This document shows, piece by piece, positions 52,844-63,355 of a stretch of 64,000 nt of DNA. Location: NCBI GenBank assembly GCA_037443545.1, contig JBBIOD010000005.1, positions 1 to 64,000 of the forward strand. Reading direction: 5' to 3'. Both the position numbers and the translations under genes were made by a program. Under the pieces are notes generated by a model. The model ran no database searches and was not told where the DNA came from. It saw only the letters and a program-made list of their open reading frames with translations. Every line of letters starts with the position of its first letter. Position 1 is the stretch's first letter. Origin of the DNA: JASEGV01 sp037443545 (GTDB lineage Bacteria; Bacteroidota; Ignavibacteria; UBA10030; BY39).

Positions 52844-54105
52844 ACAACAATAAATTTTATTTTATCTACTCGGTTGTGTTTAACTTCTTCAACTTGAAAA
52901 ACATAGCCCATATATACAAACTTATCATTACGTTTTGGGACCCTACCTGCAAGATGAAGTACTAATCCTCCGACAGTCGTATATTCGGCATTTTCGTCTA
53001 GGATTTTGATGTTTAATTTCTTTTCGATATCCTTCAATAGAGCCGTTCCATCGACAATACAGGTCTTACTATCAATAATTTTAATTAGTTTAGTTTCGGT
53101 GGTGAGAAGAGAATCTCCTGAAATGCAATTTAGGATATCTTGTAATGTAACCATACCTACAGTTCCTCCATGCTCATCAACTACGATAGCCACATTAATT
53201 TTTGTGGATTGAAATTCTTTCAGTAACTCGATTACATTTTTTGTTTCTGGGATATAAAGTGGCTTTCTCAGTAGGGGAAGCATATACTCGGTATCGAATT
53301 CGGGTATAGTTCGTTCAACTTTTAATATATCTTTTGTATAGATAACTCCCACAATATCATCAATGTTGGTTTGATACACTGGAATGTATAAGGTGTTTGC
53401 AATCCGGATTACCTCTTTTAGTTTACCGAGAGGGGCGTGGATACCGATGGATACTACATTCATTCTCGGTATTAATATATCTTTTGCATTAAGAAAAGAT
53501 AGTTCACCTATTCGGTGAAATAATTGTTTTATGGATTCATCGATTTCACCTTGTTGATTCACAATCTCAGTTAGCTGTTTCAGGTCATCCTCGGTTATGA
53601 CCCTACTTTTTCTTTGATAATTCAGAAATGATTTAACCTGTTGCATTAAATATTCAAAGATTTTTGAAAAGGGTGACAGTATAAAAGTAAAACAGGAAAT
53701 TGGGATTGCCGCAAACCGAGCATATTGAAGTGTATATTTTCTGGCAATTACTTTAGGAGTTATTTCTCCGAAAATTAAGATGACGAGCGTTACAAAAACA
53801 ATTTCAACCAGAAGCGCAATTATTTTATCTGATTGAAAGTATTGTATTATTTGGAGGGTTAAGATTGCTGCTACCACTGCAGCGGAAACATTCACTAAGG
53901 TATTACAGATCAAGATTGTTATAAGCAGCTGCGACGGGTTCTTTAGTAAGTTTAGAAGACGACGATTTATAAAATTTTTGGGAGCGATATTTAATATATC
54001 TTTATTTTTTAAAGAAAATAAAGCTACCTCGCTCCCAGAAAAAAAAGAGGATGCGATAATTAGAAGAAAGAATAGAATGCCGTATGTTATAATTCCAAGA
54101 AACAA
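52840..54105 (-). CDS. CNNM/CorC-type hemolysin-family membrane protein
   Basis: A 421-residue protein: DUF21/CNNM membrane domain (about four helices, 1-165), a CBS-pair domain (about 195-325, with TGMVTL-like TVGMVTLQDIL) and a CorC_HlyC C-terminal domain (about 340-421, ending in the YTTVGGLVLHLAGRVP segment). Homologues act in magnesium or cobalt homeostasis. It lies 6 bp after ssb. Confidence 0.93.
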   Translation of the reverse strand: MFLGIITYGILFFLLIIASSFFSGSEVALFSLKNKDILNIAPKNFINRRLLNLLKNPSQLLITILICNTLVNVSAAVVAAILTLQIIQYFQSDKIIALLVEIVFVTLVILIFGEITPKVIARKYTLQYARFAAIPISCFTFILSPFSKIFEYLMQQVKSFLNYQRKSRVITEDDLKQLTEIVNQQGEIDESIKQLFHRIGELSFLNAKDILIPRMNVVSIGIHAPLGKLKEVIRIANTLYIPVYQTNIDDIVGVIYTKDILKVERTIPEFDTEYMLPLLRKPLYIPETKNVIELLKEFQSTKINVAIVVDEHGGTVGMVTLQDILNCISGDSLLTTETKLIKIIDSKTCIVDGTALLKDIEKKLNIKILDENAEYTTVGGLVLHLAGRVPKRNDKFVYMGYVFQVEEVKHNRVDKIKFIVV

Positions 54106-54111
54106 ATATAA

Positions 54112-54537
54112 TCAGAATGGCAAATCATCATCTTGTTGACCCGATGGAGGCATAATACCTGTTTCTTCTTTCGTTTCGGTGGTAGAAGTCGAGGCTCCCC
54201 TTCCCCCGCCGAGCATAATCAGATTATCGGTATAAATTTCTGTAACATATTTCTTTTTTCCATCTTTATCATCGTAACTGCGCGTTCGTATGTTTCCTTC
54301 GATATAAACCTTTTGTCCTTTTTTTAGCCATTCTCCACAAACTTCAGCTAATTTATTCCATGCTATGATATTATGCCATTCAGTTCTTTCTTGCACTACC
54401 CCTTCAGTATTTTTCCAACTGTCTGTTGTGGCAATAGAAAATGAAGCCACGGCTGTCCCGTTCGCTGTGTATCGAAGCTCAGGATCTTTTCCAAGATTTC
54501 CGATGAGCATTACTTTATTTAAACTTTTTGATGCCAT
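54112..54537 (-). CDS. ssb: Single-stranded DNA-binding protein
   Basis: A 141-residue OB-fold protein: NKVMLIGNLGKDPELRYT start, WHNIIAWNKLAEV core and an acidic tip DDDLPF that docks replication and repair partners. It covers ssDNA in replication, repair and recombination. GGAGAG precedes the ATG. It lies after the NHL gene and 6 bp before the CNNM gene. Confidence 0.97.
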   Translation of the reverse strand: MASKSLNKVMLIGNLGKDPELRYTANGTAVASFSIATTDSWKNTEGVVQERTEWHNIIAWNKLAEVCGEWLKKGQKVYIEGNIRTRSYDDKDGKKKYVTEIYTDNLIMLGGGRGASTSTTETKEETGIMPPSGQQDDDLPF

Positions 54538-54561
54538 AATTTTTCTCTCCGTTTGTTAATG

Positions 54562-55434
54562 TTATTTGGATAAAAATAAATTTGTCGGACAAATCAACAT
54601 TATTTTGTTGGTTAATATATATAGTTTATCTTGAAATATTTTCACATCGGTCATTCGATTTTGTGATGGTAATTGAAAATATTCCGCGATATTAATTTTG
54701 TTCAGCTGTTTGCCCTTGTGATTTAGAATCATCAATTCGTCGCCCATAACAATATAAATTTCTTTTTCGGATAAACAAAAAGCACGAACCGATTGGGGGG
54801 AGTCCAACTGAAGGGAATGTAAAAATGTACCCCAATGATCATAAACGGATATTTTATTCGATTCTAAAACATATAATTTATTGTCGTTTGTTGTAGCAAT
54901 TTGAATGGGATGGGGTACTAACCGATAATCCCCGATGATCCTAACATCTTTAATCTGAAACCCGTCGAATGTAATTTTCATAATATTCTTATTTTCAGAA
55001 TCGTAATAATATAGATTCGAAAACTTATCGACGGCTAAAAAAGAAGGCCGCCCAAAAGGAAAATTAGTGGATTGAAAAGACTCGCGTGACAATGAACTAA
55101 TAAATTCTAAATTACGATTAAACCTTTGGATGCGATTGTTGTTATAATCAGAGACGAATATATTCAATCCATAAGAAGCATCAATTGCCACTGGTTTATC
55201 GAAATTTAACTGCCCCCAACCGATGCCTCCTATTTCTTTTTGAAATTGATTTTGTGAATTATATTTAAAAAGTTTATAGTTTTCTTTATCTAGGATATAA
55301 ATATTACCTTCGTAATCCATGGAAAATACTGACGATTCAGAGACCAATGTATCTATCTGAAAATATGAGTAACTAGAATCCTGGATGTACGAAAATGGAT
55401 ACAAGAAAGATAATAAAATAGAATAGAATATCAT
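54562..55434 (-). CDS. Secreted NHL-type six-bladed propeller protein
   Basis: A roughly 290-residue exported propeller with NHL/6-bladed repeats (for example VDKFSNLYYYDSENKNIMKI and ATTNDNKLYVLESNKISVYD). The frame starts at TTG (55473), but that codon sits in the loop of the upstream terminator, so I begin at the ATG at 55434, which creates a hydrophobic signal sequence. The end of the gene overlaps a short ATTTGT/ACAAAT hairpin with a U-rich tail (54571-54594). It may bind surface proteins; function unknown. Confidence 0.72.
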   Translation of the reverse strand: MIFYSILLSFLYPFSYIQDSSYSYFQIDTLVSESSVFSMDYEGNIYILDKENYKLFKYNSQNQFQKEIGGIGWGQLNFDKPVAIDASYGLNIFVSDYNNNRIQRFNRNLEFISSLSRESFQSTNFPFGRPSFLAVDKFSNLYYYDSENKNIMKITFDGFQIKDVRIIGDYRLVPHPIQIATTNDNKLYVLESNKISVYDHWGTFLHSLQLDSPQSVRAFCLSEKEIYIVMGDELMILNHKGKQLNKINIAEYFQLPSQNRMTDVKIFQDKLYILTNKIMLICPTNLFLSK

Positions 55435-55450
55435 TTCGTCAATCTGTCTA

Positions 55451-55488
55451 AAATATAAAAGGGTTGTTCTCAAAAAAAGAACAACCCT
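55451..55488 (-). terminator. Terminator of the TonB receptor-PorV operon
   Basis: An 11-bp perfect stem (55460-55470 and 55478-55488), a 7-nt loop and a T-rich tail on the minus strand (55451-55459). It follows the PorV-like gene by 20 bp. Confidence 0.8.
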
Positions 55489-55507
55489 ACTACCTTAAAC
55501 TACTAAA

Positions 55508-56548
55508 TTAAAAACCTATCATCACAGAAAACCATTGATTACCGGAAAAGAAAGTAGTAGAACGATATGCATAATCAACAGACATTTCAACCCCACTAAT
55601 AATATATCGAACACCGGCACCGAAAGTGGGTCCAAAAATATTTTCAAATTCCGAGGGCACACCTTGGGCATAGGTATAACCACCTCTGATAAAGAACAAA
55701 TTATTATAAGCATACTCAACACCAAAGCGATACTCATCATTTGAATAATTATTGTTTATAAACGTAGTGCTCATCTCTACTAAGTGTTCTGCCATTAGAG
55801 GATATTTGTAAGCAAGACCCAATTCTAAAGTTGTAGGCATACCGAATCCGGCAGTTCTGAGTCGCATTGGTTGAGCCGGATATCCGGCGATCTGATTCGG
55901 GTCCTCAACAAATCTGTCAAAATCTGAACCATCAAAACGAATTTCTGATCCCAAGTTTTTGAGTGCCACTCCGAAGTTGAAGCCTGTTTCACCAGCTTTG
56001 TATTGTAATCCTAGATCGAATGCAAAAGCTGTTGCTGATACACGTGTAATGGATTCGTGAACCATTTTGATATTCGTCCCAAAATGAATTCTATCAGTCA
56101 TTCTACGAGAATAAGTTAAACCGACTGTCAGATATGTTGGGGAGTAAGTAATACCAGTTCCTTCTGGCCTATCAATAGTAGTTTCTTCGATTTTACCAAA
56201 AGATAGAGTTTTTAAACTCACGCCGAGGTGTCCTAAATCTTCCATATTTGCAGAAACTGCAAAATAATTAACTCCAATATCTGCAATATATGATAATTTA
56301 GAGAACATAACCTGAGCAGTGAGATTGCTTCTTGATAAGCCAGCAGGATTCCAGTGTATAGCATCTAACCCTTGGGCAGTGGCTAAAATCGATCCACTCA
56401 TCCCTACACCGGTTGACCCTACAGGAATTAGTAATTCTGTTGCTCCAGCAGTTCCTCGACGATTAGGTGATCCTGCAAAACTATTTGATGTGAATGATAT
56501 AATGATGGCTACAACTAATATTAAGTGTAATAATTTCGATCTTTTCAT
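55508..56548 (-). CDS. PorV/PorQ-family outer-membrane protein (third copy)
   Basis: A 346-residue outer-membrane beta-barrel: signal peptide (about 1-25, ending SFAG), GTAGATELLIPVGSTGVGM, the HWNPAGLS block, and strand patterns to a C-terminal SVMIGF. It is of the same family as the pair at 16712-18559 and could shuttle the T9SS-tailed protein encoded just upstream. It is the last gene of its operon, ended by a perfect terminator. Confidence 0.85.
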   Translation of the reverse strand: MKRSKLLHLILVVAIIISFTSNSFAGSPNRRGTAGATELLIPVGSTGVGMSGSILATAQGLDAIHWNPAGLSRSNLTAQVMFSKLSYIADIGVNYFAVSANMEDLGHLGVSLKTLSFGKIEETTIDRPEGTGITYSPTYLTVGLTYSRRMTDRIHFGTNIKMVHESITRVSATAFAFDLGLQYKAGETGFNFGVALKNLGSEIRFDGSDFDRFVEDPNQIAGYPAQPMRLRTAGFGMPTTLELGLAYKYPLMAEHLVEMSTTFINNNYSNDEYRFGVEYAYNNLFFIRGGYTYAQGVPSEFENIFGPTFGAGVRYIISGVEMSVDYAYRSTTFFSGNQWFSVMIGF

Positions 56549-56572
56549 GACTTTTTTCCTTATACTTTCATT

Positions 56573-59500
56573 TTAGAATGTGTCAAGACGTTCTTCTTGT
56601 ATAAATATGGCAAACTTCAACACCTTTTCACCTATCTTCGCTTCTCCCCCATGCTCATCAAGTCCGTATCCCTCAATATGTGCGATATACATTCCACTCG
56701 CTACAGGAATATTGGCGTGATTTTTTATATTCCAACGTGTAGAGCTGTTATCCATTCGTCCTTGGTAGTCATGATTTACAACCGCTATCATATCACCAGC
56801 TAAATTAAAAATTCTAATCTTAGCTCTGGGAGGAAGATTGGTAAAAGTAACATAATTATCAAATGGATCAGCCTGCAACTGATGCGATGCATAGTACGGA
56901 TTAGGGACAATTTTAATTTTGTGCATCTCATCGCGTTGTTTTGCTATTGCTGAAAATCCTGTTTGAGGAGCTTTAACTTCGAAGTCAAAAGATTTATCTG
57001 TATTCAAAGCGTAATTCGGTCGAATTGATAAAACATCTCCCTCAGCAAAATTTGATTCGTTCGTTAATTTACGCATTCCTAATATGTAACTTAAAGGTAA
57101 TGTTTGAAATACTTCTCGATAGTCAATATCTCGTCTGATGTATTCTGATTTTGCAGTATCAGTATATGAAGAGCGGAATATCAAAATCACTTCATCACCA
57201 TCAGTATGGTTTTCAGGTGAGAAAGGTGCAGGATCCCATCTGGCATCAATTTTACCTCTGTAAACATAAACAATGCTATCTCTGCCATAGATATCTTTTC
57301 GGACGACACGCATCGAATCGTTTCTTTCAACTATCGCAACATCCAATTGCCTTGGTTTCCCATCTCCATATAATGAATCAACTTCCCAAACAGTGAACGG
57401 AACAACATACCCACTGTCCTCAATACCCATCCTATATTGTTGGTAATCTTGATATAAATAGCCAAATCCTGTAGAATCTACTAAATATGGTCTAAATTCG
57501 GCATGTATCGGACGTTTGGGAGGTCTAATCTCAAAACCCATAACATATCGATAGGCTTTTTGTGTTATTGTTTTAGAAAACCTAATTTCCACACGGCGTA
57601 AGCTATCTGGACGGAGTGCTGTTTGGAGGTTTCTGTATTTGCCAATAACTGGGTATGATACAATTCCAGTTGGGCCCACAGTTCTGCGAGGACTTACTGA
57701 AATAACCAAACCTGCTACAGTATCGTCCATCGCAACTCCACGTAAACCGTAAAACCAGCGTTTACCTTTGTACGAAAAGCCAGATGGTACTTGGGAACGT
57801 CGGCGGACGCCGATGGGCGGTTTTTGAACAACCGGCATTACGTTCGCAACGACAGGATAATCAGTATTTCCTTTAAAGTTGTTATAGTTTGCTATTACTG
57901 TATCAATAATTTGATTATTTGAGTTCAATTCAAGTAACGACCAAGAATCCACTTCTAACGTTTTTGTTGAATCATTGCCTCTAAATGTGATCCGGTACTT
58001 TTTATTTTCAGTTCGCCACGGATCAACAACCTTAACCTGGACCGCGTCATCATAATTTTTATCAGATTTCCATTTGTTATGTGGAACAACCGAACCAAAA
58101 TCAGCTCCGCTGGGGAATTCAGTACCAAGAACAGGATTTTTGGGAATGATCGTAACGACATTTTTCGGTGATTCTAATATAATCAATCCGCTGAGGTCTT
58201 TAATTCTTGCTGAATCTTTAGGGTTATAATTAGAATCGACTGCAGAGGCAGTAACGATGAAGTGATAAGGTCTTCCCGGTATAAATGGTTTAGAATTAAT
58301 CTTATCCTCTGTTAAAACGAGTTGATCTATAATCCCTTCAAAATCTCCTGACCAGATAGTAGCAAGTACGGGATCTGATGCCCCAGGAAACACCACAAAA
58401 TCCTTCACTTCCGACGAATCACCTTTTCGATAGTATGTTCCTAGTTTTTCAATACGCGCACCCGGTCTTAATAATGGATCATTAGTTTGATAAACAGTAA
58501 ACGCATTAAATTTCCAGGTAGTTTTGAAGAATTTTTCGTCATAGTTCCTGAAAGTCCTTGACTTTTTGTCCTTGTCCCACGATAAAATAATTTTACCATC
58601 AATCCAGCTGTGTTCAACTTTAGGACTCGGTGGAGCAGGAGGTAACTTGAAATTATTGTTAAATAAAGTTTGCGACATATCGGCATAGGTGCGTAATGTG
58701 CTAATACTATTAAGGTTATTAGAGCCTCTTGCAACAATTATACCAATTACTACTTGTTGTGTATCACCAGGCATTATTGTGAAGGGACCAGCCGGTAATG
58801 TAAATCTGACATCAGAAGGTTCCAGTAAGTCTGAGTAGGTACAACCTGTGTTTGTAACAGGGTCCCCGGCGAACATAAAATAAGTTGTATCGCCTTCACA
58901 TACCCATCGTCTGCCAGTACGAGTTAGACCTTGCATTACATTGTAAGATTGCAAGAATAATGATGGATCGTACCAATCAGGATTTGTGCAGCCACCTTGT
59001 CCAGGATTACAATAGAAATTAAAACCATTTAAATTCAAATTTTTATAACCAGCTATCAATTGGCCCGACCACTTTGCAGTATCCGTAATAAGATCGGTTT
59101 TTAACCGGGGTCCTTGAAAATATTTATATCCAACAGCAGGAGGGGCTGTTCCATAATCCTTGTCAGTATTTGTGCCATTATATACAAATCCTAAATTCCG
59201 TTTTTCTTTTGTTTTAAGATTGAAGATGGTTGTATCGACACCTGAAGCATCATCAAAAGCATCTCCTAGATCAGGATCTGACCATACTACTAAATAGGCA
59301 GAATCCCAAGGAGCACTACTTTTATTGATAACTTCAAACTTCATAAATTGCATCTGACCGAACGGTCCTGCACGATTATAAGCCCACGATGTCTGTCGGA
59401 TTTCTGCGCCTAATGGTTTGCTTCTTCCCCAAATCCAAGTATGAAAAGCCTCTTCAGCATCATTGTAGACTGCGAACATCAACATATCTGGATAGACTAC

Positions 59501-60058
59501 TTCGTTACCCCATACTAATGCAGGTTTATCTATATTCGGATTATATTTTCCGTCATTATCAACATCGTGAAATGGTGCACCGTCTTCAGCAGGCCATTCC
59601 GCATAATCGGCACTAGTGTGAGGAGAATCTTCGTTCGGGCGCACCTGATAGTATCGATATTTCGCGCGGGTAAAATCGTCAGCGCTACCATCTGGTAAAA
59701 TAATACCAGGACGAAACTCTGACCCAAAATGACCTACTGTCGCTACTCTGACATCCTTTTTTGTTGTGTCATCAGGGTTGACTACTCTCGCTCCAATCCA
59801 CATTGAAGAAGAAAAAATAGCGTGAACTTTACTTCCTTTAGGCCACTCAAAACCAGGCCCAGTAGTTTTGTGGTCGCTATAAAACTCGCCATCATTTCGA
59901 AACCAAGCATTAATGGTATTAATATCCATAGCTTTTCGTTCGATGATCATTGGCTTGTGTGGCCCGAGACCAGCCCTTCTAGAAGATTCGATATCCAATG
60001 AATAGCCCAATGAGAATGACAAAGCAAATAGAAACACCGATAAAAATTTTATTTTCAT
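56573..60058 (-). CDS. Large secreted protein with T9SS-type C-terminal tail
   Basis: A 1161-residue exported protein. Signal peptide 1-20, a long N-terminal domain with no family that I recognise, many Tyr/Trp/Asn-rich beta segments, and a C-terminal sorting region (about 1065-1161) starting KIVPNPYY and including LPPRAKIRIFNLAGD and SGMYIAHIEG. These are T9SS tail hallmarks. It lies 26 bp after the TonB receptor gene and 24 bp before a PorV-like gene, so a receptor-associated surface protein is likely. The ligand is unknown. Confidence 0.82.
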   Translation of the reverse strand: MKIKFLSVFLFALSFSLGYSLDIESSRRAGLGPHKPMIIERKAMDINTINAWFRNDGEFYSDHKTTGPGFEWPKGSKVHAIFSSSMWIGARVVNPDDTTKKDVRVATVGHFGSEFRPGIILPDGSADDFTRAKYRYYQVRPNEDSPHTSADYAEWPAEDGAPFHDVDNDGKYNPNIDKPALVWGNEVVYPDMLMFAVYNDAEEAFHTWIWGRSKPLGAEIRQTSWAYNRAGPFGQMQFMKFEVINKSSAPWDSAYLVVWSDPDLGDAFDDASGVDTTIFNLKTKEKRNLGFVYNGTNTDKDYGTAPPAVGYKYFQGPRLKTDLITDTAKWSGQLIAGYKNLNLNGFNFYCNPGQGGCTNPDWYDPSLFLQSYNVMQGLTRTGRRWVCEGDTTYFMFAGDPVTNTGCTYSDLLEPSDVRFTLPAGPFTIMPGDTQQVVIGIIVARGSNNLNSISTLRTYADMSQTLFNNNFKLPPAPPSPKVEHSWIDGKIILSWDKDKKSRTFRNYDEKFFKTTWKFNAFTVYQTNDPLLRPGARIEKLGTYYRKGDSSEVKDFVVFPGASDPVLATIWSGDFEGIIDQLVLTEDKINSKPFIPGRPYHFIVTASAVDSNYNPKDSARIKDLSGLIILESPKNVVTIIPKNPVLGTEFPSGADFGSVVPHNKWKSDKNYDDAVQVKVVDPWRTENKKYRITFRGNDSTKTLEVDSWSLLELNSNNQIIDTVIANYNNFKGNTDYPVVANVMPVVQKPPIGVRRRSQVPSGFSYKGKRWFYGLRGVAMDDTVAGLVISVSPRRTVGPTGIVSYPVIGKYRNLQTALRPDSLRRVEIRFSKTITQKAYRYVMGFEIRPPKRPIHAEFRPYLVDSTGFGYLYQDYQQYRMGIEDSGYVVPFTVWEVDSLYGDGKPRQLDVAIVERNDSMRVVRKDIYGRDSIVYVYRGKIDARWDPAPFSPENHTDGDEVILIFRSSYTDTAKSEYIRRDIDYREVFQTLPLSYILGMRKLTNESNFAEGDVLSIRPNYALNTDKSFDFEVKAPQTGFSAIAKQRDEMHKIKIVPNPYYASHQLQADPFDNYVTFTNLPPRAKIRIFNLAGDMIAVVNHDYQGRMDNSSTRWNIKNHANIPVASGMYIAHIEGYGLDEHGGEAKIGEKVLKFAIFIQEERLDTF

Positions 60059-60084
60059 AATAATAAACTCCTTAAAAATTTTAA

Positions 60085-63000
60085 TTAAAATTCTAAAATA
60101 AGTCCAAATCTGACTTGCCGAGGTGCACCTACAAAGCCCGGCTGCATCTCGTACATATTATATATTCCAGTGAACACAGGCACTTCATCCTCTCTACCTT
60201 GGTCTATCATTCTCTGGATTGTTGCTTTGAAATCAGGGGTTTTAGTATATCCTGTTGCATCGGGGAGACCCGAACCAGCCCATACGTTAGCAATATTTTT
60301 TCTGTTCAATAGATTCAAAATTAATATATAAGTATTCAATCTCATATTGGAAATAGGTAATTCAAAAGTTTTATCAATTCGGTAATCGAACCTAAAATTC
60401 CAATCACTGTAGTTAGCATTAATTGTTGATTGAGGTTTTATTCGCGAGTCGGTTGGCGGAATACTTGGATCATTAAGTGTATAGGGCCTCCCGCTATTAC
60501 TTCTGAATAATAAATTCATACCGAGTTGATTCAAGAATACATTATCCATTTTTCCGAAACGGTAATCTAAGGTTGCAGCAATTGTGTGACGCTGATCGAA
60601 ATCGAGAGGTGATTCAAATTTTGGAGTTCTTGCATTCAACCAAAGAATTGTGCCCAAGGTGCCAGGATCGGAACCTGTGCCTGTTGCATACGATAAAGTA
60701 TAGTTTACAGAAGCAGATAAATTATTCCAACGCCTTGAATCGAATGTAAGATCAAATCCGCGCACAGTCGAGTAATCACCATTTTGAAGAGTTGAAAAAG
60801 TGGTATTGTTCCAACGCGATTCAATGACACCTAATTGAATGAGTCCAGTAATTTCTTTGTAGTAAGCTGTAGCATGTATGCTTGCTACCTCACCTAATTG
60901 CTGACGAATACCTAATTCGTATTGAGTAGTTTTTTGAGGTCGTAATCGCGGATTATTAATAGAAAAATAACCAGGAGCTAAATACCATTCGCGCAACCTA
61001 TCGGAACTTATGTAAAGGTTCGACAGTGGTGGCATCTGAGCGAAAGTTCCATACTGCGCAAAGAATACCATTCTTTCTGATACAGGAAATGAAAAACCTA
61101 AACGCGGACTGAATATTAAAAATGGTGTCGATTCTTCAAAACTGTCGTCCTCAATCTTGTTTGGATTTCCCCAACCATCTGCTGGAACTTGTTTATTTGG
61201 AAACAATCGCTTAAAGTTTTCTGGCGATCCATATTGTGTAGTATTTTTACTATTAGCAACATCGTATAAATCTTTTAATACATCCGTGTTTGAATCCCAA
61301 TAATCCAATCTGAGTCCGACGTTTACAATAAAATCTTGGTATTCCATTTTATCTTGTAAATAAAAAGCACCGAAGATAGGTTCTTTGGGACCTTCACTCC
61401 GCTCGCTCTTTTTATATCCCTCGTAGTTTACTTCGCGACCGAAATAATCATAACCATAAGTATTGATACCTCGGGATGCATATTCTTTAAGGACGTAAGA
61501 TTTTTGTGCTTCTGTTAATTTATCATACCACTCATTCCGTAACGTATCAATTATACCCGGTCGCAATAAAGCTAAACTAAGAGGTCCTATTGCATAAGCA
61601 CGCAATTGATGGATTTTATACTCACCACCTAATTTAATTTCGTGTGCACCCAATTGATGAGTTACGTTTGCGTTAAATTGCCAAAACGTTGTTTTATTAT
61701 AACCATATCCATTATACACGCGACCTGGATAAGCAAACATTCCTAAATACGTATCCATCGGAATTCTTGAAGCTCTTAAAATGCTGGAATCTATCCCCGG
61801 AGGAAAATAATTGAAGAAGAGAGGATTTTTCGCAGGATCTCCATAATCGAATACTCTATCTTCGTGGACGGGATCCATGTAATCAGAATAAGTATAGAAG
61901 TAACTGCCCTGAATTTCAGCAACTGTTTTAGGTTGTGGTGCCCAGGTAACTCGTAAAGTATATTGGTCGTTGACTGAATTTGTCATCGGATTGTGGAAGG
62001 CATTCATCAAAGTATAGCTGAACACCCTTGAACGAGCCCACGTTCTCGAGGATATACCACCCAAATTAATACGGAAGTCGCCCAAATTAGCAGTTAGTTT
62101 TTCGTTCCAAGCAAGACGGAGCGAAGCACCATCGGGCATTTGACCCGGTCGTCCTAGATTCCAATTCGGTTCGTCCAGTAATAATTCTTTTGCTCGTTTA
62201 TCAATTTCTCCACTCGGTAGTTGGGGGAGTCGTTGAAGACCTACTTGAATATGATTTACCGTTACTTCCTTAAATTTTGGCCAAATACTGTTAGCAAGGG
62301 AAGCTAATCTTTCAGCGTTGTAAGTTGGATTCGGATCTCTGTTAAAGGTATATTCAAAAGAGCCAAAAAATTGTAAAATGTTTTTATTGGAAGGAATAAC
62401 CGGTCCGCCGAATGCTAAATTATACAACTGGTATCCATTGTTTCGCCAACCTTGTACTCCATCCCCCAGAAATCCATCTGTAACATATTCGAAACTACCG
62501 AAATAATTTGGTTTACCGGATTTGGTGGAGACGTTCACAATACCACTCATTACGTTTCCATATTCAGCGCTGTAACCACCAGTCATCACAATCATTTCTT
62601 GAATTGCTCTTTGACTTACAAAAGCTGTTGAGCCACCTGTTAAAGGATTATTCGTCCAAACACCATCTACGATGTAACCGGTTTCTTCTGAACGACCGCC
62701 GCGAATATTAAGTTCGCCACCTCTTTCACCCTGGACTACACCTGCCGTAGTGGCTGCCATTTCCCTAATACCACGTACCGGCATTAATTGAATTTGCTCT
62801 GAGGTTACAACACGAACAGTCCCAGTTTGGTCTTTGGGTATGATGGGCCGCTCAGCTGAAATCACAACCTCCTTGAGTTCTACAGCTTCTGAACTCAACT
62901 CTACGTTTTGAGTTGTCGTGAAACTTACCATGGCTTTTAAGTTTTTCACAGTAACTTCCCGATAACCGACATATCGCACAATAAGATTATATGTACCGAC

Positions 63001-63207
63001 TGGAACATTTAACATGATATAATTTCCATCTACATCGGTAACAGTCCCAATAGTTGTGCCTTCGAGCATAACGTTAACACCGATGAGAGCTTCCCGCGAC
63101 TCTTTATCGATAATTTTACCAGTTATCTTACCTGTTGTTTGAGAAAAACTTATTGAAACAACTATAAAGAGCAAAATAAAAAGAAGTAGTAGCTTTTTAA
63201 TAATCAT
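60085..63207 (-). CDS. TonB-dependent outer-membrane receptor with carboxypeptidase-regulatory domain
   Basis: A 1040-residue outer-membrane receptor: signal peptide (about 1-22), a CarboxypepD_reg-like beta domain (about 25-110, with GKITGKIIDKESREAL and VDGNYIMLNVP), a plug (about 120-235, with RPIIPKDQTGTVRV and GYIVDGVWTNN) and a long barrel with alternating aromatic strands ending ILEF. It imports a bulky ligand using TonB-ExbBD energy. AGGAGG precedes the ATG, with a strong promoter at 63356-63384 and a leader of about 140 nt with no recognisable riboswitch. Confidence 0.93.
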   Translation of the reverse strand: MIIKKLLLLFILLFIVVSISFSQTTGKITGKIIDKESREALIGVNVMLEGTTIGTVTDVDGNYIMLNVPVGTYNLIVRYVGYREVTVKNLKAMVSFTTTQNVELSSEAVELKEVVISAERPIIPKDQTGTVRVVTSEQIQLMPVRGIREMAATTAGVVQGERGGELNIRGGRSEETGYIVDGVWTNNPLTGGSTAFVSQRAIQEMIVMTGGYSAEYGNVMSGIVNVSTKSGKPNYFGSFEYVTDGFLGDGVQGWRNNGYQLYNLAFGGPVIPSNKNILQFFGSFEYTFNRDPNPTYNAERLASLANSIWPKFKEVTVNHIQVGLQRLPQLPSGEIDKRAKELLLDEPNWNLGRPGQMPDGASLRLAWNEKLTANLGDFRINLGGISSRTWARSRVFSYTLMNAFHNPMTNSVNDQYTLRVTWAPQPKTVAEIQGSYFYTYSDYMDPVHEDRVFDYGDPAKNPLFFNYFPPGIDSSILRASRIPMDTYLGMFAYPGRVYNGYGYNKTTFWQFNANVTHQLGAHEIKLGGEYKIHQLRAYAIGPLSLALLRPGIIDTLRNEWYDKLTEAQKSYVLKEYASRGINTYGYDYFGREVNYEGYKKSERSEGPKEPIFGAFYLQDKMEYQDFIVNVGLRLDYWDSNTDVLKDLYDVANSKNTTQYGSPENFKRLFPNKQVPADGWGNPNKIEDDSFEESTPFLIFSPRLGFSFPVSERMVFFAQYGTFAQMPPLSNLYISSDRLREWYLAPGYFSINNPRLRPQKTTQYELGIRQQLGEVASIHATAYYKEITGLIQLGVIESRWNNTTFSTLQNGDYSTVRGFDLTFDSRRWNNLSASVNYTLSYATGTGSDPGTLGTILWLNARTPKFESPLDFDQRHTIAATLDYRFGKMDNVFLNQLGMNLLFRSNSGRPYTLNDPSIPPTDSRIKPQSTINANYSDWNFRFDYRIDKTFELPISNMRLNTYILILNLLNRKNIANVWAGSGLPDATGYTKTPDFKATIQRMIDQGREDEVPVFTGIYNMYEMQPGFVGAPRQVRFGLILEF

Positions 63208-63355
63208 AACTCCTCCTAATATAGGATAAATTTAACATAATAATTTTTTTCTGAATTTTAATTTATAAGGAATAACTTTAGCATCAGTACTGGAAGTAAC
63301 AAACGACTGAATTAAACAACAATAAATTATAGTTTTATGTAAAAAAACCTGAAAG

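Noticed and set aside
63208..63349. Riboswitch in the leader of the TonB receptor
   Set aside because: A leader of about 140 nt suggested one, but no cobalamin-box or other conserved riboswitch core was found.
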